From CAVXFL01 sp963761015 (GTDB lineage: Bacteria > Pseudomonadota > Alphaproteobacteria > Acetobacterales > Acetobacteraceae), in NCBI GenBank assembly GCA_963761015.1, contig CAVXFL010000019.1:1-64000 (forward strand): DNA of 64,000 bases, in the 5' to 3' direction. Position 1 is the stretch's first letter. Every line of letters starts with the position of its first letter. Positions 55,067-64,000 of this stretch are shown in pieces. A model generated the notes under the pieces. It did no database searches and had not been told where the DNA came from. It worked only from the letters and a program-made list of their open reading frames with translations. The translations under genes were made by a program, and so were the position numbers.

Positions 55067-55090
55067 ATGCCCGGGCGAACACCCGGGCAT
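55067..55090. repeat. REP-like hairpin downstream of the enolase-superfamily gene
   Basis: ATGCCCGGG-CGAACA-CCCGGGCAT forms a perfect 9-bp stem 12 bases past the stop of the minus-strand gene at 55103. The flanking GCGTCATGCCCGGG resembles the second hairpin of the element at 27016-27089. It may act as a terminator or REP; no T-run is present. Confidence 0.6.
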
Positions 55091-55102
55091 CTTGGATGAA
55101 CG

Positions 55103-56290
55103 CTAATGCGCCCGCTTGGGCGGATGGGCGCGGACCACCTCCTCGTTGATGTCGGTGCCCCAGCCCGGGGCGGTCGGCAGCAGGAAATGCCCGTCGCGGA
55201 TCACCGGCGGGTTCGTCACCAACTCGTCCTTCCAGGGCACGTCGTCGATGTCGATTTCCATGATGCGGAAATTCGGAATCGCGGCGCAGAAATTTGCGCT
55301 GATATACGAGCAGAGATGGCCGTAGAAATTGTGCGGCGCCACGTTCACCTGATACGGCTCCGCCATCGCCGCGATGCGCAGCGACTCCAGCATGCCGTTC
55401 CAGATCACGTCCACGATCGCGACATCGACCGCGTACTGCTCGAAGAACGGCTTGAAATACTCGCGGCCATAGATCGTCTCCAACGAGGCGATCGGCACCC
55501 GGGCGCCGCGCCGGATCGAGGCCAGCGCGCCCGGATCGAACGTGTCGAGTTCGAGCCAGGTCATGTCGAACTCCTCCACCGCGCGCGCGACGCGCAGGAA
55601 TCCATCGGCCTTGAAGTTGAAGTTCAGGTCCATCATCAGACCCATCCGGGGCCCCGCGCCCTCGCGGAAGGCGGCCAGCTCGTCGCGAATCGCGGCCACC
55701 ACCGCGCTGCCCACGTTCATGTCGGGATGGAACGTCTCGCTCGGCTCGGTGTGGTGAATGCCGTAGACGTATGGCCGCTCGCCGTCGAAACGATAAATGT
55801 TGCACTTGAGCGCCTGGAAGCCGCGCTCGGCGGCCTCGCGCCCGAGGCGCTTCACGTCGTCGAGCGAGCGCAGCGGCTCGCGCCCCATCGTCTCGGCGTG
55901 GTTGAGGCGGTAGGTGCCGCAATGCGACCAGTACAGCATCAGCCGGTCGCGATACGGGCCGCCGAACAGCGAATGGACCGGCACGCCGAGCGCCTTCGCC
56001 TTGACGTCGAGCAGCGCGTTCTCGATCGCCGCGATGGCCTGCTGGTTCACGCCCGCCGGCGCCTGGCGCGTCAGTTTCGCGAGATCGGCCGAGATGCGCC
56101 CGACCGGACGCGGATCGCGCCCGATCAGGGTTTGCCCGAGCAGACGGATGATGTGGCTGAGCCCCTGGCTGCCGTAGCACTCGTTGAATTCGGACCAGCC
56201 GGTGACGCCTTCGTCGGTGCTGATCTTCAGGTAGGAGAAATCGCGCCAGCCGGCGTCGCAGTGCAGATCCTCGATCGCGGTGATGCGCAC
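55103..56290 (-). CDS. Mandelate racemase/muconate lactonizing enzyme family (enolase superfamily)
   Basis: This 395-residue protein has the capping domain MRITAIEDLHCDAGWRDFSY to about 120 and a barrel with metal ligands D221 (LMMDLNFNFKA), E247 (TWLELDT) and E271 (SLETIYG), a Lys base in LKCNIYR, and a His in VAPHNFYGH. Such enzymes abstract a proton next to a carboxylate; many are sugar-acid dehydratases. A sugar acid or related dicarboxylate is a reasonable guess, no more. It stands alone on the minus strand. Confidence 0.85.
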   Translation of the reverse strand: MRITAIEDLHCDAGWRDFSYLKISTDEGVTGWSEFNECYGSQGLSHIIRLLGQTLIGRDPRPVGRISADLAKLTRQAPAGVNQQAIAAIENALLDVKAKALGVPVHSLFGGPYRDRLMLYWSHCGTYRLNHAETMGREPLRSLDDVKRLGREAAERGFQALKCNIYRFDGERPYVYGIHHTEPSETFHPDMNVGSAVVAAIRDELAAFREGAGPRMGLMMDLNFNFKADGFLRVARAVEEFDMTWLELDTFDPGALASIRRGARVPIASLETIYGREYFKPFFEQYAVDVAIVDVIWNGMLESLRIAAMAEPYQVNVAPHNFYGHLCSYISANFCAAIPNFRIMEIDIDDVPWKDELVTNPPVIRDGHFLLPTAPGWGTDINEEVVRAHPPKRAH

Positions 56291-56412
56291 GGTCGTTCCT
56301 CCCGGGGTGGTTGGCGCGACTATACCGGGCGCTGCGCCGATCGAAAGCGCGAGTTGACTCGCGCGGGTTTGGCGGCAAGCTTCGCGCCCCGCAGCGACGG
56401 AGGCGATCCATC

Positions 56413-57030
56413 ATGCTACGTTCAGGCTTGCTCCTGCTGGTCGGGATGGCGCCGATCTGGCCCGCGGTGGCGCAGAACCGGCCGCTCGACGTGCCGACGC
56501 GCGACGTGACCGCCACATACCGCATGGAAGGCGGGCCGCCCGGCGCGGGACCGCAGACCATGACGATGTCGTACAGCGTGAACGGCCAGAAGATGCGCAT
56601 CGGGCAAGACAATGCCGGCTACACGATCATGGACGGCGCCGCCGGACGCACCTACGTCGTCAGCATTCCACAAAAGAGCTATTTCGAGGTCCCGTTCGAT
56701 CGCGCGGAGCTGAGCTTCATCCCGCCCGGCATGACCTTCAGCCGTGCCGGCACCGCTACCGTCGCCGGCCAGCGTTGCACCGTGTGGCACACGCGCGAGG
56801 GCAGTATCACGAGCAGCGCCTGCATCACCGCGGACGGGGTGATGCTGCGCGCCGAGGAGCCGGGGCCGGGCGGCCAGTCGCAGAAGATCGTCGCGACCTC
56901 GGTCAATTACGGCCCGCAGCCGGCGAGCCTGTTCCAGCCGCCGGCCGGCTACAAGCAGGTGCAACCGCCCGCGCCACCGCCGGGCGGAATGCCGGGTCAA
57001 GGTCCGGGCGCGTCACCGGGACAGCAGTAA
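56413..57030 (+). CDS. Secreted DUF4412-like protein
   Basis: This 205-residue protein has a signal peptide (MLRSGLLLLVGMAPIWPAVA). The mature part is beta-rich: VTATYRMEGGPPGAGPQTMT, MSYSVNGQKMRIGQDNAGYT, RTYVVSIPQKSYFEVPFDRA and GQRCTVWHTREGSITSSAC with a likely disulfide, then a Pro/Gly-rich tail. The layout is that of DUF4412 proteins, which resemble lipoprotein-carrier folds. GGAGG precedes ATG 56413. The function is unknown. Confidence 0.72.
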   Translation: MLRSGLLLLVGMAPIWPAVAQNRPLDVPTRDVTATYRMEGGPPGAGPQTMTMSYSVNGQKMRIGQDNAGYTIMDGAAGRTYVVSIPQKSYFEVPFDRAELSFIPPGMTFSRAGTATVAGQRCTVWHTREGSITSSACITADGVMLRAEEPGPGGQSQKIVATSVNYGPQPASLFQPPAGYKQVQPPAPPPGGMPGQGPGASPGQQ

Positions 57031-57083
57031 AAGTGCCCTCGGCCGCGGAGCAGCGGAGCGGGGAAAACCGACGGGAGGGCAGA

Positions 57084-58472
57084 ATGGCTGACATCACCGC
57101 GCAGCCGGTCCACAAACTCGCGGCCGAGATCGCATCGCGCCGGCTCTCGCCCGTCGATCTGGTCGATGCCTGCCTCGCCCGCATCGACGCGCTGGAGCCG
57201 CGGCTGCGCGCCTTCGTCGCGGTCTACGCCGACGACGCGCGGCTCGCCGCCGAGGCGGCCGACAAGGCCATCCGCTCCGGCCACGCCGTCGGGCCGCTGC
57301 AGGGCATTCCGATCGCGCTCAAGGACCTGATCGACATCGAGGGCCGCATCGCCACCGGCGGCGCCCCCGGCTGGCGGGACCGGCGATCCACCCGCACCGC
57401 CACGCTTGCGCGCAAGCTGATCGCGGCCGGCATGATCGTGATCGGCAAGACGCACACGGTGCAGTTCGCCTACGGCGGTTGGGGTACCAACCAGTTCATG
57501 GGAACGCCGCTGAACCCCTGGGACCCCGAGCGCCCGCGCACGCCCGGGGGATCGAGCAGCGGCTCCGGCGTTTCGGTCGCCGCCCGCATCGTGCCCTGGG
57601 CGATCGGCACGGATACCGGCGGATCGGTGCGGCTCCCCGCCTCGTTCTGCGGCATCACCGGGCTGAAGACCACGGTGGGCCGGATCAGCACCTACGGCGT
57701 GCTGCCGCTCAGCCCCAGCCTGGACACGCCGGGGCCGATGACCCGCTCGGTCGAGGACGCGGCGCTGCTGTTCGGCATCCTGCAAGGGCCGGACCCGCTC
57801 GATCCGCTGACCCGCGGCCATGCGCTCGCCGATCCGTTCCCCGCGCTCAAGCGCGGGGTGAGGGGGCTGCGGCTCGCGCGCATGCACGACTCCGATCGCC
57901 CCGGCGTGGCGCCGGACGTGCTCGCCGCCTACGATCGCTCGTTGGGGAAACTGGAAGAACTCGGGGCGGAGATCGTGGAGTTCCCGCTGCCGGGCCGGTT
58001 CGCCGAGATCGGGGCGCTGAACGGCCGCATCATGTCGGCCGAGAGCTACGCCCTGCTCCACGACCTCGTCGATGATCCGGCGCAGCAGATCGACGCGGCG
58101 GTGCGCCCGCGCGTGCGGGCCGGGGCCGGGATGTCTGCTCATGGCTACCTGGATGCGCTGGCCGAGCGCGAGGCGCTGAAGCAGACCTATGCCGGCGCCT
58201 TCGCCGAGGTGGACGCGCTGCTCACGCCGACCACCCGCGTCACCGCGGTCCCGTTGGACGAGGTGGACCAGGACGTGACGCCCGCGCACTTCACCCGCTT
58301 TGCGAACTGCCTCGACCTCTGCGCGCTGGCGGTCCCGGACGGCTTCGATTCCGGCGGCTTGCCGACCTCGCTGCAAATCGTTTGCCGCGGCTACGACGAG
58401 GCGACGGCGCTGCGCATCGGCTGGGCCTACGAGAACGCGACCGAATGGCAGGAGCGCGCACCCGCGATCTGA
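57084..58472 (+). CDS. Amidase, amidase-signature family
   Basis: This 462-residue hydrolase has the Ser-cisSer-Lys triad: K80 in IPIALKDLIDIE, a cis-Ser at S157/S158 in PGGSSSGSGVS, and nucleophile S181 in GTDTGGSVRLPASFCG. It hydrolyses a carboxamide or acts as a GatA-like or hydantoinase-like enzyme; the substrate cannot be told. ATG 57084 has GGGAGGGC upstream. Its end overlaps a cupin gene, so the two may act on the same compound. Confidence 0.9.
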   Translation: MADITAQPVHKLAAEIASRRLSPVDLVDACLARIDALEPRLRAFVAVYADDARLAAEAADKAIRSGHAVGPLQGIPIALKDLIDIEGRIATGGAPGWRDRRSTRTATLARKLIAAGMIVIGKTHTVQFAYGGWGTNQFMGTPLNPWDPERPRTPGGSSSGSGVSVAARIVPWAIGTDTGGSVRLPASFCGITGLKTTVGRISTYGVLPLSPSLDTPGPMTRSVEDAALLFGILQGPDPLDPLTRGHALADPFPALKRGVRGLRLARMHDSDRPGVAPDVLAAYDRSLGKLEELGAEIVEFPLPGRFAEIGALNGRIMSAESYALLHDLVDDPAQQIDAAVRPRVRAGAGMSAHGYLDALAEREALKQTYAGAFAEVDALLTPTTRVTAVPLDEVDQDVTPAHFTRFANCLDLCALAVPDGFDSGGLPTSLQIVCRGYDEATALRIGWAYENATEWQERAPAI

Positions 58473-58825
58473 CCTCCGGCGGGAATGCGCCGGACAACCT
58501 GTTCGCCCCGGTGCCGGAGCGGCTCGCGGACGAACAGGTCGTCGCCCTCGTCGCGCGGCCGGCCGTCCGCATCGAGCGGATCGTCTCCACCGGCCAGGCG
58601 AGCCCGCCCGATTTCTGGTACGACCAGGATTGGGACGAGTGGGTGGTGCTGCTCGCCGGCGAGGCGGCGGTGGCCTTCGCGGGCGAGCCCGCGCCCCGTC
58701 GGTTGGCGCCGGGCAGCCACCTGCATATTCCGGCGCATGTCCGCCATCGCGTGGCATGGACCTCGGCCACCCCGCCGGCGGTCTGGCTGGCCGTGCATTG
58801 GCCGGAACCCGGTGCGGGCGCGTGA
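58445..58825 (+). CDS. Cupin-domain protein
   Basis: This 126-residue single cupin has the motif-1 region DFWYDQDWDEWVVLLAGEAA and motif 2 GSHLHIPAHVRHRVAWT, with metal-binding His residues but an altered motif 1 (no HxH pair). NLFAPVPERLADEQVVALVA is typical of a small cupin family with the ending PAVWLAVHW. The start at 58445 lies inside the amidase end (28-base overlap). A later in-frame start is possible. Confidence 0.75.
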   Translation: MAGARTRDLTSGGNAPDNLFAPVPERLADEQVVALVARPAVRIERIVSTGQASPPDFWYDQDWDEWVVLLAGEAAVAFAGEPAPRRLAPGSHLHIPAHVRHRVAWTSATPPAVWLAVHWPEPGAGA

Positions 58826-58934
58826 GGCATGCGCCGGGCGGAACCGAAGCGCGGTGACTTCGCGCCGTGGCAGGATTAAGTTCCTGCCAGACCGCCCGCG
58901 AAGCGGCGGCCATGCGAGGGAGAGCGATCCGAAC

Positions 58935-59823
58935 ATGTCCGTGACCATCCGTCCGATCGATTCCGCCCGTCCCGATTTTGCCGGCGAGGTCGCCGGCATC
59001 GACCTGCGCCAGCCGATCAGCCCCGAGGAGGCGCGCGCCGTCGACGCGGGCATGGACCGCTACGCCGTGCTGGTGTTCCACGACCAGCGCATCGACGACG
59101 AGCAGCAATTGGCGTTCAGCCGCCATTTCGGCCCGCTGGAACAGGCGACCGGCGATATCGTCCAGGGCGCCGACCGCCGGCTCGGCATGGAGGTGAACGA
59201 CATCTCCAACCTCGACAGGAACAACAACGTGCTGGGGCGCGACGACCGCAAGCGGCTGTTCGCGCTGGGTAACATGCTCTGGCACTCCGACAGCTCGTTC
59301 AAGGCGACGCCGGCGAAGTATTCCATCCTGTCGGCGCGCGTCATTCCGGGTTCCGGCGGCAATACCGAGTTCGCCGACATGCGCGCGGCCTGGGACGCGC
59401 TGGACGAGGAAACGAAGGCGCTGGTGAAGGATTTGGTCTGCGAGCACACGCAGATCTATTCGCGCGGCGTCTTGGGCTTCACCGATTTCACCGAGGAGGA
59501 GCGGCGCCGCTTCGCCCCGGTGCCGCAGCGCCTGGTGCGCCGTCATCCGGTGACGGGCCGCCGCTCGCTGTTTCTGTCCTCCCATGCCGGCGCGATCCAG
59601 GGCTGGCCGATCCCGGAGGCGCGGGCGCTGTTGCGCGACCTGACCGAGCACGCGACGCAGCGCGCAGTTCGTCTACGCGCATGTGTGGCGGCCGCACGAT
59701 CTGGTGATGTGGGACAATCGCGCGGTGATGCACCGCGCGCGCCGCTACGACTCCACGCAGGTCCGCGACCTCCACCGCACCACCGTCGCCGACGCCGCGC
59801 CCACGTTGGAGCAGGCGGCGTAA
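58935..59823 (+). pseudogene. TauD/TfdA-family dioxygenase, one-base frameshift
   Basis: This 295-residue Fe(II)/2-oxoglutarate dioxygenase has the HxD iron site in MLWHSDSSFKATPAKYSILS, the conserved GGNTEFADMRAAWDAL and the distal His in VMHRARRYDST. Up to EHATQR it is in one frame. An extra base near 59662 shifts the frame; the restored sequence continues VYAHVWRPHDLVMWDNRAVM and ends DAAPTLEQAA. Members hydroxylate taurine, phenoxyacids or similar substrates; the substrate is unknown here. Confidence 0.85.
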
Positions 59824-59838
59824 CGGGCGGTCGGGTCG

Positions 59839-61040
59839 TCAGGCGTTCCGCAGCCGGCCAAACGCCTGTTCGAGGTCGGCGATCAGGTCGGCCGGGTCTT
59901 CGAGGCCGATGTGGAACCGTGCCGCCGCTCCGCCCAGCGCGGGGTCGAGCGTGCGCTTGATGGAACCCGTGGTCGGCAGGGCGAGGCTCTCGTAGCCGCC
60001 CCAGGACGCGCCGATGCCGAACAAGGTCAGCGCGTCGATCATTGCGGCCACCGATTCGGCGCCGATTTCGCGGGCGGAACACGACGCCGAACAGGCTGCA
60101 CGCGCCGGTGAAGTCGCGCTTCCAAAGCTCGTGGCCCGGCGCGCCGGGGAGCGCCGGGTGGAGGACGCGCAGCACCTCCGGCCGCGCGGCGAACCAGCGC
60201 GCCACCGTCAGCCCCGACTCCATTTGATGGCGCAGCCGCACCGCGAGCGTGCGCGCGCCGCGCAGCGCCAGCCAGCAATCGTCGGAACTCGCGTATTGCC
60301 CCAGCGCCATCGCGGTGTTGCGCACGCGCTCCCAGGTCGCGTCCGCGGCCGTGGTGATGCTGCCCAGCAGCACGTCGGAATGGCCGCCCACGATATTTCG
60401 TCAGCGCCTGGATCGACACGTCCACGCCGTGCCGGAACGGCTGGAAGAAATGGATGCCCCAGGTGTTGTCCATCAGCACCATCGCGCCGCGCGCGTGCGC
60501 GACGTCGGCCAGCGCGGGGACGTCCTGGACTTCGAACGTATGGCTGCCGGGGCTTTCCACGAACAGCACGCGCGTGTTCGGCCGCATCAGTTCGGCCAGC
60601 CCGGCCGCGTCGATCGTCGGCGGGTAGTACGTGGTTTCGATGCCGAGCGGGCGCAGCATGACATCGCAGAAATGCCGCGTCGGGCCGTAGACGCTGTCCG
60701 GTACCAGGCAGTGATCGCCGGCCGCGAGGAACGCCAACAGCGGCACCGTGCAGGCGGCCAGCCCGGAGGACACGATCTGGCATCGCGTGCCGCCCTCGAT
60801 GCCGGCGATCGTGTCCTCCAGGGCGTGGTGCGTGGGCGTGCCGAGCAGGCCGTAGACCATCGCTTGTTCGAGCCGCCGCTTGCCCGCGCCCGTGCGATCG
60901 GCGCAGGAACCGTGCAGCACCGTCGAACCGCGCACCACCGGCGGGTTCACGAAATGCCGCTCGCGCGCGTGCGAGCGCCCGAGCCGCGTCACCTTGGTAT
61001 CGAACCGGTGCCGTTCCGGCGCGGCGTCTTCGTCGGCCAT
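59839..61040 (-). pseudogene. metC: Cystathionine beta-lyase (PLP-dependent), two one-base frameshifts
   Basis: This is a family enzyme of about 400 residues that cleaves cystathionine to homocysteine, pyruvate and ammonia. MADEDAAPERHRFDTKVTRL, YGLLGTPTHHALEDTIAGIE, PDSVYGPTRHFCDVML and the PLP-Lys region DVSIQALTKY are in frame. An extra base near 60396 and another near 60070 break the frame. Between and after them it reads GGHSDVLLGSITTAADATWE, WLALRGARTLAVRLRHQMES and GIGASWGGYESLALP. The second site would be GAATC without the extra A. Its start lies two bases after the end of sseA. Confidence 0.87.
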
Positions 61041-61042
61041 TG

Positions 61043-61879
61043 CTACCGTTCCTTCGGCGTGTCGGGGCGCGCGGCCCATTCGGTCCAGGAGCCGTCGTAC
61101 AGCGCGCCCGGCGGCAGCCCGGCGCGCACCATGCCGAGCGTGAGGATGGCGGCGGAGACGCCGCTGCCGCAGCTCGTCACCACCGGGCGCGTGCCGTCGA
61201 TCCCCTCGCGCGCGAAACGGGCGCGCAAGGCCGCCGCCGGCAGCAAGGTTCCGTCGGGATAGAGCAGTTCCGCATACGGCACGTTCTTGCTGCCCGGGAT
61301 GTGCCCGCTCGGCAGGCCGGCGCGCGGCTCCGGCGCCTCGCCGCGAAACCGGCCGGCGGCCCGGGCGTCCAGCACGATCGCCGCGCCGGATTGCAGGTTG
61401 CCCAGCAAGTCCCCGATGCCGCGCAGCCGCGCCGCGCGCAGCGAGGGCGTGAACTGCCCCGGCGGCGGCGCGGGCGGGTCGCCGGTTTCCACCTGGCGGT
61501 CCTCGCGCAGCCATTTCGGCAGCCCGCCGTCCAGCACGGCCGCGTTGTCGTGGCCGAACAGCCCCATCAGCCACCAGCCGCGCGCCGCCGACGAGAGACC
61601 CTTCTGGTCGTAGAACACGACCGCGCTGGCATCGCTCACGCCCAGCCGTTGCATCAGCTTCGCGAACCGGCCGGCGCTCGGGACCATGTGCGGCAGGTCG
61701 GTGTCCGGGTCGGCGACCTCGTCGATGTCGAAATAGCGCGCGCCCGGAATATGGGCGCGGCGGTATTCCGCGCGCCCGTCCTTGCCGTCGTTCGGCAGGT
61801 ATTTGGTCGCGTCGAACACGACGAGGCCGGCGTTGCCGAGCTGCGAGGCCAGCCATTCCGTGCTGACGACCGGGTCCAT
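61043..61879 (-). CDS. sseA: 3-mercaptopyruvate sulfurtransferase (two rhodanese domains)
   Basis: This 278-residue protein has an inactive N-terminal rhodanese domain (VVSTEWLASQLGNAGLVVFD, ARYFDIDEVADP) and an active C-terminal one with the Cys loop SCGSGVSAAI, matching the CGSGV signature of SseA, and YDGSWTEWAARPDTP at the end. It transfers sulfur from 3-mercaptopyruvate. Start and stop overlap or abut alaX (TGATG) and metC, so all three may share a transcript on cysteine metabolism. Confidence 0.9.
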   Translation of the reverse strand: MDPVVSTEWLASQLGNAGLVVFDATKYLPNDGKDGRAEYRRAHIPGARYFDIDEVADPDTDLPHMVPSAGRFAKLMQRLGVSDASAVVFYDQKGLSSAARGWWLMGLFGHDNAAVLDGGLPKWLREDRQVETGDPPAPPPGQFTPSLRAARLRGIGDLLGNLQSGAAIVLDARAAGRFRGEAPEPRAGLPSGHIPGSKNVPYAELLYPDGTLLPAAALRARFAREGIDGTRPVVTSCGSGVSAAILTLGMVRAGLPPGALYDGSWTEWAARPDTPKER

Positions 61880-62607
61880 CACGCCTCCGCTTCCGCCCCC
61901 GCGGGGGCGATGACGATGCGCCGGTTCTGCCGGCCCTTGTTCTCGATCTTCACCACCCGCATCGGCCTGATCTCGCCGGTGCTGGCGACGTGCGTGCCAC
62001 CGCAGGGCTGCAAGTCGATCGGCTCCTCGCCGCCGATGCGGATCAGGCGGATGCGCCCGGCCCCGCGTGGCGGCTGCACCGACAGCGTGCGCACCAGCGC
62101 GGGATTTGTGTCGAGCACCGCTTCGTCCACCCATTCGGGGCGCACCGGCAGATCGGCCGCGATCAGCTCGTTCAGCCGCGCTTCCAGCTCGTCGCGCGGC
62201 GGCGGATTGGGCAGGTCGAAATCCAGCCGCGAGCGTTCGACCCCGATCTGCCCGCCGGTGACCGCCGCGCCCCGGATCAGGCTGCACAGCAGGTGCAGCG
62301 CCGTGTGCATGCGCATCAGTCGCGCCCGCCTCGGCCAATCCAGCTCGGCCTCGATCGCCGTGCCCGCCTCGGGCAACCCGGCGCCGGGGGCGGGAACATG
62401 CAGGATCGCCTCGTTCTCGCCCTTCACCGTGTCCGCGATCGGCGTCTGCTCGGCCTGCCAGCGCAGCACGCCCGTGTCGCCGGGCTGGCCGCCGCCGCGG
62501 GCGTAGAACACGGTGCGATCGAGCACGATCCCGTCCGGGCCGGACGCCAGCACGCGCGCCGAGGCGGTGGCGAGAAGCGGATCGGCCATGAACAGGCGCT
62601 CGGTCAT
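61879..62607 (-). CDS. Alanyl-tRNA editing protein AlaX
   Basis: This 242-residue free-standing editing domain hydrolyses mischarged Ser-tRNA(Ala) or Gly-tRNA(Ala). It has the zinc-binding HTALH motif in MRMHTALHLLCSLI, the second metal motif CGGTHVASTGEI, and FYARGGGQPGDTGVLRW, the signature near the N-terminus. Its stop overlaps sseA (TGATG) and its start overlaps the Nudix gene (ATGA), a tight three-gene minus-strand run. Confidence 0.87.
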   Translation of the reverse strand: MTERLFMADPLLATASARVLASGPDGIVLDRTVFYARGGGQPGDTGVLRWQAEQTPIADTVKGENEAILHVPAPGAGLPEAGTAIEAELDWPRRARLMRMHTALHLLCSLIRGAAVTGGQIGVERSRLDFDLPNPPPRDELEARLNELIAADLPVRPEWVDEAVLDTNPALVRTLSVQPPRGAGRIRLIRIGGEEPIDLQPCGGTHVASTGEIRPMRVVKIENKGRQNRRIVIAPAGAEAEA

Positions 62608-63239
62608 GCCGCCCCCCACAATTCGCGCAGCCAGTCGCGGCGCGCCGCCAGCCAGAGCAGCGCCACCGTCGTCACGACATTGGTCATGGCCCCCGACAGC
62701 GCCGCCGCGATCGCGCTCTCGGCCGGCCACACGCGTACCCTGATGTCCTCGTGCTCGTCCGCCAACCCGCCATACGACGCGAGCCCGTCCGCGTCGGCGG
62801 CAGGCGCGTCGATCTCGCCGGCATACAGGCCAACCCGCTCGTCGCAGCCCCCCGGAGTGAGCAGGAAATCCCCGATCGGGTGCAGCCGGCGGATCGCCAG
62901 GCCTGCTTCCTCCAGGCCCTCGCGGCGGATCGTTTCCACCGGGTCCTCGCCGGACCCGCACAGCCCCGCCGGCACTTCGACCATCACCGGCTCGACACCC
63001 GCGGCCGCGGCGGGCAGGCGGAACTGGTCGATCAGCACCACGCGGTCGCGCACCGGATCATAGGGCAGCACGGCCCCGGCCCGGCCGCGCCGCCACAGCT
63101 CCCAGGTGCGGATTTCCGACATCCGGCCGTCGAAGCGGCGGTTGCGGAAGCGCACCACCTCCAGCGGGTAGCGGCCGTTCCATACGGTCTCGCGGGACTC
63201 GATGCGGAGATCGGGATGCGGCGGAATGTCGGGCGGCAT
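62604..63239 (-). CDS. Nudix hydrolase, ADP-ribose pyrophosphatase-like
   Basis: This 211-residue protein carries a Nudix box at about 95-118: GEDPVETIRREGLEEAGL has the REGLEEAGL core. The N-terminal strand part (EVVRFRNRRFDGRMSEIRTW) and VVLIDQFRLPAAAAGVEPVM followed by EVPAGL match ADP-ribose-type enzymes. It probably splits ADP-ribose or another nucleoside diphosphate sugar. The ATG lies at 63239 and the stop overlaps alaX. Confidence 0.85.
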   Translation of the reverse strand: MPPDIPPHPDLRIESRETVWNGRYPLEVVRFRNRRFDGRMSEIRTWELWRRGRAGAVLPYDPVRDRVVLIDQFRLPAAAAGVEPVMVEVPAGLCGSGEDPVETIRREGLEEAGLAIRRLHPIGDFLLTPGGCDERVGLYAGEIDAPAADADGLASYGGLADEHEDIRVRVWPAESAIAAALSGAMTNVVTTVALLWLAARRDWLRELWGAA

Positions 63240-63286
63240 CGGCCGAGAATAGCGGCGGCGGCGCGGATGCCAACATGCCGCTCCGG

Positions 63287-64000
63287 CTATCCGGCTTCCT
63301 CGCCGCGGGCCGCCGCGAGGATCTGGCGCACGCGGGCCGCGGCGGCGGCGCCTTTCATCGCCTCGCGCCAGTTCGCCTCCGCCACCCGCTGATGCGCCGC
63401 CAGCGCCTCGTCGGCGGCGGTCACCATCGCCACGGCGCTGGCCGCGCCCGGCGGGATGTCGGGGGGAAACGGATTGATCGCGAGCGTCGCCCGGTCGCGC
63501 GTGCGGAATACGAGAAAGGCGCCCCCGATCTCGCCCGCCGGCGGCAGCAGGCCGAATTGCAGGCCCATCGGCTCGGCTTCCATCAGGGCGGCGATGTTTT
63601 CCACCTCGGCGAACGCCACCTCGCGCGACGTGCGCCGCACCCGATCCGAGCGCGGCAGGGTTCCGGCGACCCCCACCTCCAGCAGGCGCTGGATGGCGAC
63701 GGCGGAGATCATGGCGATGATCCCGGGCCGGCGCTCGCTGTAAAGCCGCCTACGCTCGGCGAGGATGCCGAGCAACTGGTCCGCCACGGCGCGCTGGGCG
63801 GGGCGATCCGCCCCGTCGCCCGACGCCTCGTCGAACGCCTGGGCGAGCGCCGTGTCGTACGCCTCCGAGGTGTTCAGATAGCTGACGGCGCCGTGCACCT
63901 GAAGAATCTGCTCGGCCGTCTCCTCGATCTGGCGGACCCGCTCGAAGAAACCGGCCGGGCGGTTGTAATACTCGACCCCGATCCCGAGCAGCGACAGCGG
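63287..64000 (-). CDS. Uncharacterised protein, partial (runs off the right edge)
   Basis: The frame is open to the window edge, so the true start is outside. About 237 residues are visible: LLGIGVEYYNRPAGFFERVR, QIEETAEQILQVHGAVSYLN, TSEAYDTALAQAFDEASG and, later, ALMEAEPMGLQFGLLPPAGE and FLVFRTRDRATLAINPFPPD. It is helical at the start, with a mixed alpha/beta middle. I do not recognise a family with confidence; it could be the C-terminal part of a regulator. It ends 48 bases from the Nudix gene. Confidence 0.5.
   Translation of the reverse strand, partial: PLSLLGIGVEYYNRPAGFFERVRQIEETAEQILQVHGAVSYLNTSEAYDTALAQAFDEASGDGADRPAQRAVADQLLGILAERRRLYSERRPGIIAMISAVAIQRLLEVGVAGTLPRSDRVRRTSREVAFAEVENIAALMEAEPMGLQFGLLPPAGEIGGAFLVFRTRDRATLAINPFPPDIPPGAASAVAMVTAADEALAAHQRVAEANWREAMKGAAAAARVRQILAAARGEEAG

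Overview
The window reads as chromosomal DNA of a high-GC alphaproteobacterium, most likely Rhodospirillales/Acetobacteraceae-like. This is an inference from gene content. The supporting genes are an F-type ATPase Fo operon with separate b and b' subunits (atpI-B-E-b'-b), a fused shikimate kinase/3-dehydroquinate synthase, an imuA-imuB-dnaE2 mutagenesis cassette, and two perfect direct-repeat LexA boxes of the alphaproteobacterial form GTTC-N7-GTTC.

Layout. Positions 1-4.2 kb are a scrap-yard of broken insertion sequences: a truncated IS1634, IS21 istA pieces with an intact istB, a frameshifted tyrosine recombinase, and the tail of an IS3/IS481-type transposase. Positions 4.2-7.3 kb hold a small lysis-like set (two membrane proteins and a GH108 muramidase) whose muramidase tail is cut by a decayed IS481 element. 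Positions 7.3-8.7 kb carry a pentapeptide-like gene and a frameshifted SDR. Positions 8.77-13.08 kb are stacked IS630 elements: IS630-A is broken by IS110/IS66 debris, and IS630-B carries IS630-C inside it. IS630-B lies in the stop codon of dnaE2. Positions 13.0-18.6 kb are the SOS cassette dnaE2-imuB-imuA (minus strand) with a LexA box and a 17-bp triplication in front of imuA. Positions 18.7-24.1 kb hold a Nudix protein, an FkbM methyltransferase, an aldo/keto reductase, an internally deleted glutathionyl-hydroquinone reductase, a DUF1194 protein, an S24 repressor and a divergent small gene with its own LexA box. Positions 24.1-27.4 kb are an accessory pocket with unknown genes, relics, a terminator and a REP-like repeat.

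From 27.4 kb onward the genome is mainly core: pyrD-HAD, then pbpC with its alpha-2-macroglobulin partner, a lipoprotein, the ATPase Fo operon, an ABC exporter, a CcdA/thioredoxin pair, a lytic transglycosylase, an acyl-CoA ligase/2-oxoacid dehydrogenase/carrier-protein operon (45.3-50.6 kb), an FMN hydroxyacid dehydrogenase, xerD, aroKB, rpmB, an enolase-superfamily gene, an amidase, a cupin, a TauD oxygenase, metC, sseA, alaX and a Nudix hydrolase. An unidentified partial gene runs off the right edge.

How the genes work together. The SOS cassette would make and coordinate translesion polymerase DnaE2. The macroglobulin/PbpC pair is a periplasmic defence-and-repair unit. The 45-50 kb operon is translationally coupled (ATGA, ATGA, GTGA) and suggests acyl activation joined to decarboxylation of a 2-oxoacid and an acyl carrier.

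Two points stand out. First, six otherwise normal core genes (imuB, the E2 gene, the carrier protein, the FMN dehydrogenase, the TauD gene and metC) are broken by seven one-base insertions. Removing the extra base recreates GANTC, the CcrM methylation site, in at least two certain and three further plausible cases, so a methylation-linked read error is a strong alternative to real decay. Second, the IS630 insertions at the end of dnaE2 are resolved here to the base. I saw no tRNA, rRNA or CRISPR array.
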